Origin: Chlamydomonas sphaeroides
Lineage: Eukaryota > Chlorophyta > Chlorophyceae > Chlamydomonadales > Chlamydomonadaceae
Assembly (NCBI GenBank): GCA_001662425.1
Contig: BDDC01001010.1
Span: 7,151 to 31,557, forward strand
Length of the DNA stretch: 24,407 bases
Direction: 5' to 3'
The translations under genes were made by a program, and so were the position numbers. The notes below the pieces were generated by a model, which was given only the letters and a program-made list of their open reading frames with translations, made no database searches and was not told the DNA's origin. Shown in pieces: positions 1 through 11,069 of the stretch. How positions within the stretch are numbered: the first letter of the stretch is position 1; the number at the start of each line of letters is the position of its first letter.

Positions 1-134
1 CCCATGCGGGCGCGCGTGCAAGATTGCTGCGATGGTCGAGGTGGTGATCGAGGTGGAAGCAGCGGACCTCGGTCGGTTCACGCAGCCCGTGCCCCTCGCC
101 GCCTGCCCCTCTTGCAGCCCGGGCCGCAACCCAC

Positions 135-3100
135 CTGCACCGTGGCCTGCAGCGAGTCCAGCGCCGACATGGCCGAGGGCAGCACCATGAACCGCGGGTC
201 GCTCAGCGAGGCGCCCAGCTTGGCCAGCTTGGTCAGCCGCTCGCCCCTGGGGCCGGCGACGGAGAGGACAGGGGCACACGGGGTTCGTCGGATGGGGACA
301 CACCCGGCCACTCAAATGGGCGGAGAGGCCGAGCGATGCGCTGGGTGGCGCAGGGGCGGACGCAGGGTGGTGCATGGTGTAGGCCCTGCAGCCACCCTGG
401 CCTCGCTCGTGGCGAGCGGCGCAGCGCACCTGTTGGCCACCAGGCGCAGCGCCACGGGGTCCGCCTCGGCGCCGGGCGGCAGCACAGGAGCCGCCGCCGG
501 GGCGCCGCCCGAGCCGCCGGCGGCAAAGGGCGTGGCGGTGGCTGCCGAGGCCGCGAGCGCCGTGAGGCGCGCCACGGCTGCGGCCACTGCGGTGCGCAGG
601 GAGGCCTCCAGGCGGCCCACGGAGCCGGACAGCTCGCGGCCGACCTGGCGAGGGAGGGCGCGGCGGGGGGCGCCAGGGTGGGTGGCGCTGGGCCGGGAGG
701 CGGGGCCCGCCAGGGCCGCAGCTAGGGGACCGGGCGAGCCTGCGAGCCGCAGTCCTTGTGCCGTGCAGCGAGGCAACCCGGCCCTGACCAGCTGCGGGTG
801 CTGGCCCAATGTAGCGTCACGCACGGCCCCACGAGGAACTTTCGTCTTGTACCCATGAGCCAGGCTGGTTGGCCGCGGCACGCGCTGCTGGGGGGTCTGG
901 CTGCGGCTGGTTGGCCTGAAGAATTGCCAGGCCCCGCCGGCGGCCGGAGGTCCGGCAGGCCCCAGCGCCGCACCTTGATGAGCTGCAGCACGTTGGCGAT
1001 GTCCTCGCCGTCCTCCGCGGTGCCGCCCGAGCTGCGAGACTTGTGCGCTGCGCCCAGCGCCGCCACCGACGACTGTAGGCAGCCACACGCGGGAGTGGGG
1101 CGGGCGCTCGGGCGGCTTGCACCCGACCACGAAGCTGGGCGGCATGCGGTATCGCTAGTGCGACGTGCCCCTGCACCGCCGTACTGCGCATAGCAGGACC
1201 ATCGTTTTCTGTGCAGTGCTCCTGTCTTCCCGGCCCGCCGAGCCATCCCCAATACACACGCACACGGCCCGCACCTGCAGCGCCCCCAGGTAGGCCGCCA
1301 GCTCGCCGTCCACGGCCCGCAGCAGGGCGCGCACTTCGCTGCCGCCCGTGAGCGCGGTGCACCTGCGCCGGGGAGGGGGCGGCCGGGCGGCGAGAGCACC
1401 GGTGGGGAGCGGGCACTCAGGCGACTGCGTAGGCAAGGGCTTAGCAGTAGCAGCGGGTAGCCTTCCTACGCGAGCGCACGGGCCAGCCCCTGGGGTGGCG
1501 CCCAACATCCGCCGTCCGGGCGTTCCTCTGCTGCCGCACCTCTCCACGGCCCCGTGCAGCGCTGCGAAGGCGGGCCGGATGGAGGCCGCCAGCCGCGACA
1601 CGCCGCCCTCGCCCTCCTCCGCGCCGCCGGCCCCCGCAGCCGCTGTGGGCGGCAGCGCGGCCCGCAGCTCGGCCACCAGCTGCGCCGCCTCCAGCTCGCC
1701 GTACGCCGCCACCTTGTCCTCCAGCGGGGCGTATACCTGCGGACAGAGGGGCGGTGACAGATTGGGTCAGACCCGGAGGACAGGCAACAAGGCCCAGCGC
1801 CGGGGACAAGCAGTGGTGCGCATTCCCCGTCCCGCCCCACAGCCCCGCACCCTTCTGCTCGCTAGCTCACTCGCTCCCTGCGCCCAGAACACAGCGCGCT
1901 GGCGCAGCGCCACGGCGCCCTCGGCCCCACGCACCATGGTGATGACCTCGGCCCTCCGGCCGGGCTCCACCTCCTTGAGCAGCTCCGCCAGCGCCCGCCC
2001 AAAGCCCGCCATCTCGCGAGCCAGCGCCGCCAGGGGGCCGATGGCGCGCACCGAGGCAAGCCGGTCGCGGACGGCCTTGGAGATCTGCGGGGGCGGCGGG
2101 TCGGGAGCGCAGTGCCGCTCTCACGGGCGCGCTGGACTTCGTTGAGAAGTGCGGGAGCGGGGTGGCCGGCGTGGCTGGTGCTGAGGCGAGGTTGTCGTTG
2201 GTCCAATCGCAGCCTGCACTTTGGAGACACCTCACGCAGCTGCGATTCCGAGCCCAGGTTCAGGCCCCATGCGGTCAACACCCGATGTCAGGCCCGTGTC
2301 CCAGGCCCATGCGCCAGGCGTCGCCCTCGCGCCCTGCAGGCTCTGCAATCAAACCACCCTTACTCCCGGCCCTCGCTGGCAGCGCACAGCCAAGGCGCCT
2401 CTCCCTCGCTTTCCCATGCTCTGCGCCACTCGCGAAAGCAACACCTTGCTGTACGAAAATTACCTTCGCTTGCTCCTGGCTACGGCTGACAACACACCCG
2501 ACCCCTACCCACCTTGCTGAACACCGCGTGGCACAGCGCTCCCAGCAGCTGCGCCGCCTGGCCAGGCAGCACGGCCGCGCCCCAGCCCGCCTCCGCCTGC
2601 AGCAGCGCCAGCAGCCGCGACAGGAAGCCGGGCAGCCACAGCGCTGCGCCGCCCTCGGCCGCCGAGCCCGGGGCCGGCGCGGCGGCAGCCGAGGGGCCCG
2701 CGTGCTCCTCCCACAGCGCGTGCACCCGCGACAGCTTGGTGCTGACGTACAGGCTCTCGATGGTGCTATACCTGTACGGCATGAGGTATGTACGGCAGGG
2801 GTGCGCGGCATGAGGGCGTGCGGTTCGCGTGGGCTGCGGACAGGGGCCTCGGACAGCGGGCCTCGGGAGCGCAGGGCCCTTCACGCTGTGCGTCAAGGGC
2901 TCGGCGCGGGCCATCTGCACCGCCTGAACTGGCGCTGCAGGGACAGGCGTGGGCCTGGGGACTGCCGTGGGTTTTCCTGGCACCGTGCCGCCGGCGTCGC
3001 ACCTGTCCACGGCGAGCAGCAGGCCGCACAGCTTGCGCATGCCCTCGTCGTCCTGCCCCCGCGCCAGCGCCTCGCCCAGGCTGCCCTCCACCTGAGTCTG

Positions 3101-3804
3101 CAGCCGGTCCTCCAGTGCACGCAGCTTCTGGCGGCCTTCGCGGCGGGTGGGTGGGGTTGGATGACGTGGTTAAAGCCGGGTTCGTGGTTGGCGGGGTGGA
3201 GGGGTCGACACACCGTGCCCGTTGCAACAGCCCCGCCGGCTGCAACAGGCCCGCCGGCTGCCAAAAGGCCCGCCGGCCCCGGTCCCAGCGCACCCGCGCG
3301 GAACTCCGGCACGTCGCCGACGAGGCTGAGGCTGCGGCGCATGGATGCCAGGATTTCGGCGACCTTTGGCAGGTCCCCGGCCGCAAAAACCTCCTCCACC
3401 TTGACGAACAGCCCTGACAGCTCCGTGGCCTCCTTGAGCGAGCTGCACGCGTTCTCCATGTTCGCCTTGACGTGGTGGAGCTGCGAGATGTGCTCGACGC
3501 TGTGCCGAGCCTCCCCTGCGTCCCGCTGCACGGTCTGCGCCATGACCTGGACCTGATCCTGCATGCCCTGGATGTCGCCCTGCAGGCGGTATATCTCCTG
3601 GATGGCGAACGGTATCCGCCGCATCGCCTGCGCGCTGCTGTCGCTGAGCGTGACCTCTATGTCCTCTGCGCTCAGCTGCAGGCGCATCTCCAGCTCCGCA
3701 AGGAACTTCTCCAGCGGCTCCTCGGCGGGGCGTCTGGAGCACGCATTGTTGATCCACGCTATGGGGTCAAACCCGTCCTCGGCAAAGTCCGCGACGTCGG
3801 CCAT
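135..3804 (-). CDS. COG7: COG7, conserved oligomeric Golgi complex subunit 7 (3' end beyond the window)
   Basis: COG7 is a subunit of the COG tethering complex (lobe B with COG5, COG6 and COG8), which acts at the cytosolic face of the Golgi in retrograde vesicle traffic. I read nine exons: 3804-3294, 3135-3003, 2771-2513, 2084-1935, 1736-1540, 1362-1275, 1072-974, 644-430 and 246-135. All have GT/AG borders and consistent phase and give 588 residues; the human protein is about 770, so the C-terminal quarter is missing. The N-terminus has the family signature: an acidic F-x-DGFDPIAWINNA start, then heptad-like helices around residues 40-150 with a QVKSRM-like stretch (HHVKANMENACSSLKEA), and VGDVPEFR ending exon 1. 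Exon 5 opens with VYAPLEDKV, matching the VYDPYKPY region of human COG7. The end of exon 4 is ambiguous: GTGCGT at 1934 is preferred, but GTGTTC at 1895 is also in phase. Ala/Gly-rich insertions lie in exons 3, 5 and 8. Positions 1-134 are read as intron, and the next exon was not identified. Confidence 0.9.
3223..3277. repeat. Three tandem units of about 18 nt in COG7 intron 1
   Basis: Units TGCAACAGCCCCGCCGGC, TGCAACAGGCCCGCCGGC and TGCCAAAAGGCCCGCCGGC follow each other directly (18, 18 and 19 nt). They lie in the intron just downstream of the exon 1 donor and are probably simple slippage products. Confidence 0.85.
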
Positions 3805-4129
3805 GGGCAGCAGCTGGCGCGACCCCTGCTAGGCAATGTTACTCAGCAGCTCATCATTGTTGAGGACTCGTCGTGCGGCATGTCTTGTCACTGGGTGCGG
3901 GTTATGCGCTTCCTCTCTGGGCAGTTGCTTCTTCATGGGCGCCAAAACAGCTCCCGCAGGCGTCCCTCGCTGCCCGCCCATTATTGCTTGTTTGCTGGAA
4001 ATAGCTCACCTATTGCTTGGACACGCTTGGAAACGCTATCCCTGTGCACCGACCCAGCGCCTGCAGCAAGCTGACCGCTTCCACGTAGCAAATGACTTTC
4101 GCTGCATGACACTGCGTCGTTTAGGTAGC
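3805..4129. promoter_or_regulatory. Shared upstream region between the divergent COG7 and RPA43 genes
   Basis: The 325 bases between the two start codons must hold both 5' UTRs and both promoters, because the genes point away from each other. I see no clear TATA box or other named element. The stretch is less GC-rich than the flanking exons. That it acts as a bidirectional promoter is inferred from layout only. Confidence 0.5.
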
Positions 4130-7100
4130 ATGGCGGCTCAGTCCATAAGCAAGAACGGGCTCTACCGGACGCGGACACAATTTGCTGTGGAGCTGCACCC
4201 TAGCACGGTCGCTGATGTGGAGGACGGCGTGAAGCAGCAACTTGATGCCAACCTGCTAAGGTGCAACTGGTCAGGGCCACAGCTGGCACAGCGCCGCCGC
4301 GTCGTCTTCCAAAACACACGCTGCGCTCCGCAGATATGTCGACGAGTTCGATGGAGTGCTGCTCGCGTACTCGAGCGTGCAAATTCTCACCAAGGCGGTG
4401 CGTGACCTTGGCACTGCGAGCTGCATGCTGCGCCGCCCCATCGCCGCCGACACACTCTGCTATTCGCTGTTCTGCAGCCCGTCATCCACCCCTACTTCCC
4501 ATACTTCCACCTGGATGTGCGAGCGGATGTTCTGGTGTTCAAGCCCGCACCGGGCATGGCGCTAGGTGAGCGCCCCTCCCCCCGCTCTCCGCTCCGGCCA
4601 ACGCCACAGCCCTCTGGGGGCTTCACCCCTGCTGCATGCTGCATCCAGCCAGCCGGCGCACGGTTGCCCATACGCTGGCCTGGGCTCCCGTACGTGCGGC
4701 CTGCAGCCCGTCCATGCGGGTCAAACCCTGGGGGCTAAGCCCTCATCGTGCCCCACGCTCCTCGCCCGGCCAACCCCTCCTCGGCCGCAGTCGGCCGCGT
4801 CAACACCCTGGGCGAGGACTACGTGTCCGCCCTAGTGCTGGGTGTGTTCAATGTCACCATCCCGGCGAGGGACGTCAGCGCGGACCTGCACTTTCTGCGG
4901 GAGGTGAGCGGCTGGTGCGGCGGGCCGCAGGGCCCCGTCATCGGGGGCCCTGCGCACCAGGGAGGGCTTGGCTTGTCCGGCATCGGGAGCTGGCAAGCCA
5001 GCCCGGCGACTGGGTATGGGCGGAGGCCCGCGTTGGGCGTTGGCGGAGCCAAGAAGCCGACGGCGGCCAGCCATGACGCAGCCGTGCGTAGGCGGGCCGC
5101 TGCGGGCAGCACAGGCAGCACAGGCGGGCAAGCATTTCATCAGGCAGGCGGCAGCCACTGCGAGCAGGAAGGAGCGGCTGCACGGGCTGCACCATGGAGG
5201 AGCAGCGGGCGGTGCTGCAAGCCAGGCAGCGCCCAGCGGACTCGGCGGCAGCACAGGCGTGGCACTCGAGGAGCAGCAGGGGAGGAGGAGCGGGGCACCG
5301 CTGCTGTGCCGCGGACGGCGGCTGTGGCTGATTGGCGCAGCCGGCGAGCTGCCGGGCAGCGCCGCCCAGTCAGCAGCCGGCTGCGCGCTGCTGCCGCCCG
5401 CGTGTAGCCGCGGGGGAAGGGACGCCGCCGCAGGGCGTCAGCTTTTCGCGCCAGGAGCCCCTGTCGCCCCCAGTTGGATCGGCCGCGTGCAGCCTGCGCG
5501 CGACAAGAAGCGGTGGCGAGGTCAGACGGCGGCTGCTTGCCGGCGGAGGGCTACTGCCAGGGCGTTGGCGGACAGCTGCGCAGCAGCATTGCAGCTGGCG
5601 TCGCTACGCAGCAGGCAGGCAGGCAGGGGCCGCTGCACGGCGACCCTTGTGCTTGCAGTTGCAGCCGCAGCGGCATCCTCCAGCGTGCAGCTGCAGGGCC
5701 CAGGGCCAGGGCGCAGGCGCAGGCGGCCGCCGCGCTGCCCGCAGGCGCAGCAGCCTGGCCTGACACGCGAACCCAGCGCCCGCACGCCGCCCCGGCGCCC
5801 GCGCGCTTCCGGCCGCCCCCAGCGCAACAACCTCTGGCCTGCCTCGAGCGCCGCCGCCCTCCTGCTCCCCCTGTTGCGCCCTGCCGCAGGAGAACAAGTG
5901 GATCCACAAGCTGCAGCCGCAGCACGTGATCACGGAGGACAGCTACATCGTGTTCAGGGTGACCGAGTGAGCAGGGGGCTGCAGGGGCAGGGGCCGTGCA
6001 CGAGCAGGGGGCGCTGGCTTCCGCTTGCCCGGGCCCTGTTGTGCGTGGACGCGCCCAGGCTTGGGTCATGCGGGGCGTCTGCCGGCGGCGGCGTCGACCC
6101 GGGCGCGCCACCTGCGGCCGCGTGCGGCCGGGCGGCGCTGCACTCGGCCGGTTGGCGGGCGCAGCGGGGTCGCCGTTGCACCGGCGCCGGGTTCAGCCTC
6201 CCCGTGTGTGCATTGGCGCCCGCTGGTCGCTGGACCCAGGCATCGATCCCACGCCGGCCGCAGCCGAAAGCGCCATGGGCACCTCCCTGCCCTGCTTGGA
6301 CCAGCCAGCCCGGCCCCTGCCCGGCCCCTCTGGCGCTGCCCCTGATCCTGTCCGCTGCCTGCCCCTCCCCCCGTCCCAGGGTCCGCGACCACGGTGGCTT
6401 CTTCCAGATCACCGGCTCGCTGCGGGACGAGGGCACCGGCGCCGCCGACTTCCTGTTCCCCGGACTGCAGCTGCCCGAGGAGGGCGCGGGGCCCACGGGC
6501 TGGGGTGGTGAGACCGGCCGGGGCGGCGGTGGGAAGGGCGACCAGCAGCCGGGTGCGGACATAGGGCACGTCCTCCGTTGAGGAACGTGGGCCGGCCGTG
6601 ATTCGGGCCCCACACCCCGTGCCCTCCAGCCTGACACAAGGCACCGACCCATGACCCCTGCCTGCCACACAGCTGACCTGGCGCTGGACGCCGACGGCGA
6701 CATGGACATGGACATGGCCGCAGGCGTGGGGCCGTCCTCGGAGCGGGCAGCGGCAGCGGCGCCCTCCGCCGCCAAGGCCAAGGGCGCGGCCCCGGCCGCC
6801 GCCGCCGCCGCCGCGGCCACGGCCACGGCCAACGGTGACGCTGTCAAGCCGGGCAAGGGGCACGGGAAACGGGAACGGGAGGCGGCTGCGGAGCAGGTGC
6901 CGGCGGCTGCGGCAACCGACGGCGGGACAGCGAAGCCGGCAGAGGCGCAGCGGGAGAAGAAGCGGCGGAGACCAGACGCGGCCGCTGCGGGCACGCCCGC
7001 GCCGGCGGCCGCGCCGGCGGACGGGGCGGCGGCGGCAGGGCCATCGACAGCGGCGGCCAAAGCGCCGCCGTCAACGGTGACGGCGACGGCCGGCACGCCC

Positions 7101-7791
7101 GCGCCGGACGCTGACGGCGCCGCCGGCAAGAAGAAGAAGGACAAGGACAAGTCCAGCAAGAAGGAGAAGGACAGCAAGGAGAAGTCCGAAAAGAAGCAAA
7201 AGGACAAGGACAAGTCGAATAAGAAGGAGAAGCAAAAGGACAAGCCGGCGGTGCCAGCTGCGTCGGTGCCGGCGGCGGCCGCGCCAGCGGCGGCCGGAGG
7301 GCATGAGGCCGCTGGGCCGTCCAAGGCAGCGGCCTCGGCGGCAGCTGCGCCGCTGGCGAACGGTAAGGCCGCGCCGGCAGCGTCCGCCCCGGCGCCCGCG
7401 CCTGCGGCGATGGCTGGCGGCGAGGGCACTGGGAAGAAGGAGAAGAAGCACAAGAAGGACAAGGACAAAGAGAAGGGCAAGGAGAAAGACAAGGAGGAGG
7501 GCAAGAAGGAGAAGAAGGTAGGCCGCCGGGCGCGTTCCTGCGTGCGTGCTTGCTGTACTTGGCTGGACCTCAGTGTGAGCGCCTGACAGCTGCACACATC
7601 TTCGGCTGCCCGCTGGCGGCCTGCGTGGCGCGAACCCGCGTGTGGTTGTGGCTCGGTTACAACCGCTAGCTCTCGGCGCCACTTTGCCTGCGTGCCATGG
7701 CACTAAGGGCGGGTGTGCTGTTCCTGCCTGTCCCCGCCCACAGGACAAGAAGGACAAGAAGGCAAAGGAGGGCAAGAAGAAGGCAGGGTAG
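4130..7791 (+). CDS. RPA43: RPA43, RNA polymerase I subunit of the Rpb7/stalk family, with a lysine-rich tail
   Basis: RPA43 forms the RNA polymerase I stalk in the nucleolus, where it contacts the Rrn3/TIF-IA initiation factor for rRNA synthesis. Eight exons give 497 residues: 4130-4260, 4334-4397, 4478-4565, 4791-4903, 5890-5966, 6380-6507, 6673-7517 and 7744-7791; all phases agree. The Rpb7-N-like domain spans about residues 12-85: KQQLDANLLR at the exon 1 end, YVDEFDGVLLAY, then HPYFPYFHLDVRADVLVFKP. The OB/S1-like domain spans about 90-190 (GRVNTLGEDYVSALVLGVFN, IVFRVTEVRDHGGFFQITGSL) and matches human RPA43. The tail, from about residue 200, has an Asp-Met run, Ala-rich linkers, a basic REKKRRRP cluster near residue 295, and two Lys-Asp/Lys-Glu blocks at about 350-392 and from 454 to the end. 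Vertebrate RPA43 also ends in lysine-rich repeats. The ATG at 4130 was chosen; an in-frame ATG at 4106 would add eight residues. Confidence 0.92.
4904..5889 (+). other. Long intron 4 of RPA43 (986 nt), rich in CAG/GCA
   Basis: This intron runs from GTGAGC after the exon ending LHFLRE to the CCGCAG before ENKWIHKL. It is far longer than the other RPA43 introns (73 to 413 nt). It is full of imperfect GCAGC/CAGG words, for example three GGCAGCACAGG-like copies between 5104 and 5260. It carries long open frames on both strands that look like composition artefacts. No other gene is seen in it. Confidence 0.75.
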
Positions 7792-9337
7792 CCAAGGGCA
7801 TGGGGGATGCCGGGCATGGGACACAGCGGAGAGGGGCATGGGGGAAAGGGTACAAGACCTCTTTGTGTGTATGTGTGACGTTGATTCACCAACGCCTCGC
7901 CCGCGCGCGCCAAACATGCTATGTACCGGAAATGCAGCTTGGCAAGGGGCACGAGGGGTGGCTGACAGCCGCCCGCGTCGGACAGGCGCCCGCAGAGCCG
8001 CGTGTGGCGCAGGGCGGCAGGGCGGCCATGCGTTGCCGGCTGTGGGCGGCGACAGGCGTAGGACTGTTGGTCCCGTCGGTGACTAGACGGGGCGGCTGCT
8101 CCTAGGCGGGCTGCAAATGCCCGTTAAGCCGCGGGCGCTGCGCTCACGGCGTGCGCTGCCCTGGCGTGGGCTTGGCGCGTGGGCTGCAAGGCCCGGGCAG
8201 CGGCAGGATGTGGAATGAGAGTGGAGCCGCAGCTGCTGCCGGCGGCTTAGCGGCTACGCTGGTGGGGTTGCGCATGACTCCTGACTGCTTGGTGTGTGCA
8301 ACGGTGCGGCGAGGCCGCGGGCCAGCGCCGTTAGGGATAGCTTGACGATGCGGCTGCCGTTGGCGAACTTGACCGACCGGACGGGATAGCGCGGGCTGCT
8401 TGCTTGGCTTGGCATGGTGGCAGGCATGGACCTGCTACACCCAACGCGCACTGTAGGCGCCACGGCTTTACCTTGGGGGCGACTCATGTGCTCCGTTGGT
8501 CGTTGAGTGTCGTGATTTATTCGCATCCCAGCAGCCACCGGGGCCCTGCTCGGTCGCGTCATGAGCCCGACGGGTTGCCTCCCTGACTGCAGCCAGCCAA
8601 CGAAGCACCCCACCCACACCGGGGCGCCGCCCCTGCCTATGCAGTGCGCGCGGCGCTGGCCATGCTGCTGTAGAGTGTGCGGGAATAGCGCGGTGGTGCC
8701 GCTGCTTGGAATGATGTGCAGCGCCAGCGTCTGCCCCTGCTATCCGTGCGCAGCCGGCAGCCTCCGGCTGGCCGATGGATGCGGATGGTGCAACCCCATT
8801 CTTTCTTTTCCTCTGGCAACGTTTTGGACACAGCAAAGCCTCGGCAGCAGCTGCGCCTGGGCGCGCCGTCGTCGGTTAGCTTGAAGCGTAGCTGCGACCG
8901 GAGGCCGGCTGTGCGTGCCGCCCGGCGGGGGGCCACAGCTGCAGCCATGGACGGGCTCCGACCAGCGTCGGGCCACGGCGTGGGGCCCTGCCTGCTCATT
9001 CACTTCAGCTCCGTCCAGCGTAAACGGCCCGGCCCGGCCCTCTGATCACGTCAGCTGTGGCTCGGCTGCCCCGGCCCCGGCCCTAGCTCATGGACGGGTT
9101 GAAGATCGATCGGCGTTGGCACATACCGTACAAGAGGTTGCACGCAACCGGACCAACGGCCAACGCGGGCCATCTGCCGGGCCCGTGGGTCACCTGCCGG
9201 GCTTTCGGCAGCGCGTCGAGCCGGGCTGACGGCTGGACGGGCTCGGCGTGGTTCTCCATCATCGAGTGCATCGCCGTACGACGCATGTAGACCATATATC
9301 GTTGCGCAGGGCAGGCGTGTATGGGGAGACCCACCCC
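7792..9337. other. Region without a supported gene between RPA43 and the BTB gene
   Basis: The first part should be the RPA43 3' UTR, but I find no TGTAA signal on the plus strand. Open frames here are short, on both strands, and lack the strong G/C third-position bias seen in the real exons. Two small frames near 9083-9334 (minus) and 9090-9290 (plus) overlap each other, and neither is recognisable. Upstream exons of the BTB gene could lie in the right part, because its recognisable domain begins internally. A C(G)GGCC-rich stretch lies near 9025-9085. Confidence 0.4.
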
Positions 9338-10557
9338 ATGCTAACCACCACGTCCACCACCACGTCCCGCAGCGTGGCGGCGCCTCGCTCGACATCACCC
9401 GCGGCAGTCGGCACCGATCACATCTGGGGGACCGCCCTGGCCTACAGCTCGGTCCGGTGCAGTGTGATGCTTGCTAACCGCGGCCTCGAGCTGCTGCAGC
9501 TTCCGGTGCCCAAGGTGTTCAAGGTTGTTGTCAACGACAGCGCGGCTCCAATGCCTGGCCGTGCAGCGTCGCAGGCGTCCGCCCGGGCCGACATCCTGGC
9601 GGCAACCTTTTTGCCCTCAGCGGCCCCAGGCTGCGTGTGTGTCTCCCCGTCCGTGGACCGGCTGGTGGTGCTGGAGCACGGCTGGCTGGCGGCGTGGCAG
9701 CGGGGCGGCGGCGAGCCGTCCGCCTTTGTCATGCTAATCCGCGTGACGCCAGCGAGGGCTGCGGCACAGGCGTGCGCCGCCGATGCCGCAGCTGGGGGTC
9801 GCCCCACAAAGGGAACGGAGCAGCTGCGGTCGCTGCCGCTGATCGAGACGGCCGGCAAGAAGCATACGCAGATGGATCCGATGGGTGCTGGGGGCGTGGC
9901 TGGGCATTTAGCGGACCTCCAGGCGGGGGGCCGGGGCCCCGCCTGGGGGGGGGCCGGGACAGGTGTGCCTGTGTGAGGCCTGTGGTGTGCCATGCCAGGC
10001 GCCTGCGGCGGACCGGACGCCTGTGAGGGGCCTCCGCCTCCAACATGACGCTCGTCGCCGGCGGCGGCCGCTCCCTGCCCGCCCACCGCGCTATCCTGGC
10101 AGCGCGCTGCCCCTACGTCCGCGCTCTCTTCGCAGCCGGCATGGCCGACACCACCGCTGCACAGCTGCCGCTGCCCGGCGCCGGCCCTGACGCACTGGCG
10201 TTAGTGCTGCGCTCCCTGTACAACGACGGCACGCGACACCTGGCGGCGGCGGAGCGGCCGCTGCTGTGGTCCGCGGCGGGCTGGCTGCTGCTGCCGGCGC
10301 TGGTGGAGCAAGTGCAGGCGACCCTGCTGCGCTTCGTTACCGCTGCCACCACCGCCGATGATCTCGCGGGCAGCTTGGATGGGCTGATGCTGACGGGGCC
10401 GCTGGAGAGCTACCTGGCTGCCGTTGTACGTGAGGTGATGTGGCGTGAGCCCCGGGTGCTGCTGAAGCGCCCGGCAGGCTCCAGCCTGGCGCTCCTGCGG
10501 CAGCTCAAGGGATCATGTGGCGGCATTGTGCAGCCGCAGCCCAAGGTCGTCAGCTGA
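9338..10557 (+). CDS. BTB/POZ-domain protein, algal family with a propeller-like N-terminal region
   Basis: This is probably a protein-interaction adaptor; BTB domains dimerise and often recruit Cullin-3 ubiquitin ligases. The BTB domain lies at about residues 212-312: MTLVAGGGRSLPAHRAILAAR, CPYVRALFAAGMAD, then ALALVLRSLYNDG and LLLPALVEQVQATLLR. It sits in frame 1 and ends at the TGA at 10555. The upstream frame from the ATG at 9338 contains DHIWGTALAYSS, LELLQLPVP and DRLVVLEHGWLAAW, like the repeat-bearing N-terminal half of a large green-algal BTB family as I recall it, and ends in HLADLQAGG just before the BTB domain, as in that family. Joining them needs a 65-nt intron at 9963-10027 (ACAG/GTGTGC to GTGAG/GGGC), which keeps phase and gives 384 residues. 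That intron is short and has no pyrimidine tract, so a frameshift is the alternative. The true N-terminus is probably further upstream. Confidence 0.72.
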
Positions 10558-10673
10558 GACGCAGCTGCGCATACATATGTGATTGGGGCAGCCCCTTCCA
10601 CGGCTGACAATGTACTGGCCGTGGCGTAGTTTAGGTTAAGCCGGGTCCGTAATAAAGTTAGGTAATCCCGAAA

Positions 10674-10839
10674 AGGCAGATCGGGCGGCTAGGTCCGGCC
10701 CGTGGGGTAAGGGCACGACGGTTAGCGTGCCCGAGACCCCTTCAATCGTCCCGGCGACAACCACGTAATGACCGATTGTTTGCGTCTGGTCAGGGTGGCC
10801 TCCCTTTGGGGCGAGCCATGCACCCATGCGCAGCTGGGA
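10674..10839 (-). repeat. Dispersed repeat, copy A (inverted relative to copy B at 23523-23686)
   Basis: Read on the minus strand, about 165 bases match the plus strand of 23523-23686 at roughly 85-90 percent by eye, with one single-base gap. Shared blocks include CAGCTGCGCATGGGTGCATG, GGCCACCCTGACCAGACGC, GGGGTCTCGGGCAC and CCACGGGCCGGACCTAGC. It starts about 115 bases after the stop codon of the BTB gene. Outside these limits the two copies do not align. The family is not recognised; it may be the end of a mobile element. Confidence 0.85.
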
Positions 10840-11069
10840 CAGGTGTAGGTTGCTGGCGCCAGGGCTTGGTACGTAGCGCTGGGTGCGTGAGACGGCCATG
10901 AATAGGCGGCATGATGGCGGTGGGGTAGGATGTTCGTGGGGCTAAGGCACAGCCGCTGAGCATATGGCTGCGGCCCAAGGATTGAAGGGCCTGCCGGCTG
11001 TACGCATACTGTCCATGTGAGTTGTGCGGCGCGTCGATAGAGGAGTGCAGGGGCGTGATGCGCTGTGTG

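Noticed and set aside
2162..3556. 464-codon plus-strand open frame
   Set aside because: It is opposite COG7 exons 1 to 3, with no motif and a composition-driven open frame.
4968..6581. 537-codon plus-strand open frame
   Set aside because: It spans the long RPA43 intron and reads the OB-domain exons 5 and 6 only partly in the right frame. It shows no family motif of its own, and stop-poor GC-rich intron sequence explains it.
5954..7597. 547-codon minus-strand open frame rich in Ser, Phe and Leu
   Set aside because: It is the antisense shadow of the Lys/Ala-rich RPA43 tail, where AAG codons read as CTT/TTC.
8254..8619. Minus-strand 121-codon frame
   Set aside because: It has no motif, no splice partners and weak codon bias.
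9083..9334. Overlapping small frames on both strands (minus 9083-9334, plus 9090-9290)
   Set aside because: They have moderate third-position bias and no recognised motif, and they cover the same bases, so at most one could be real. Neither can be supported.
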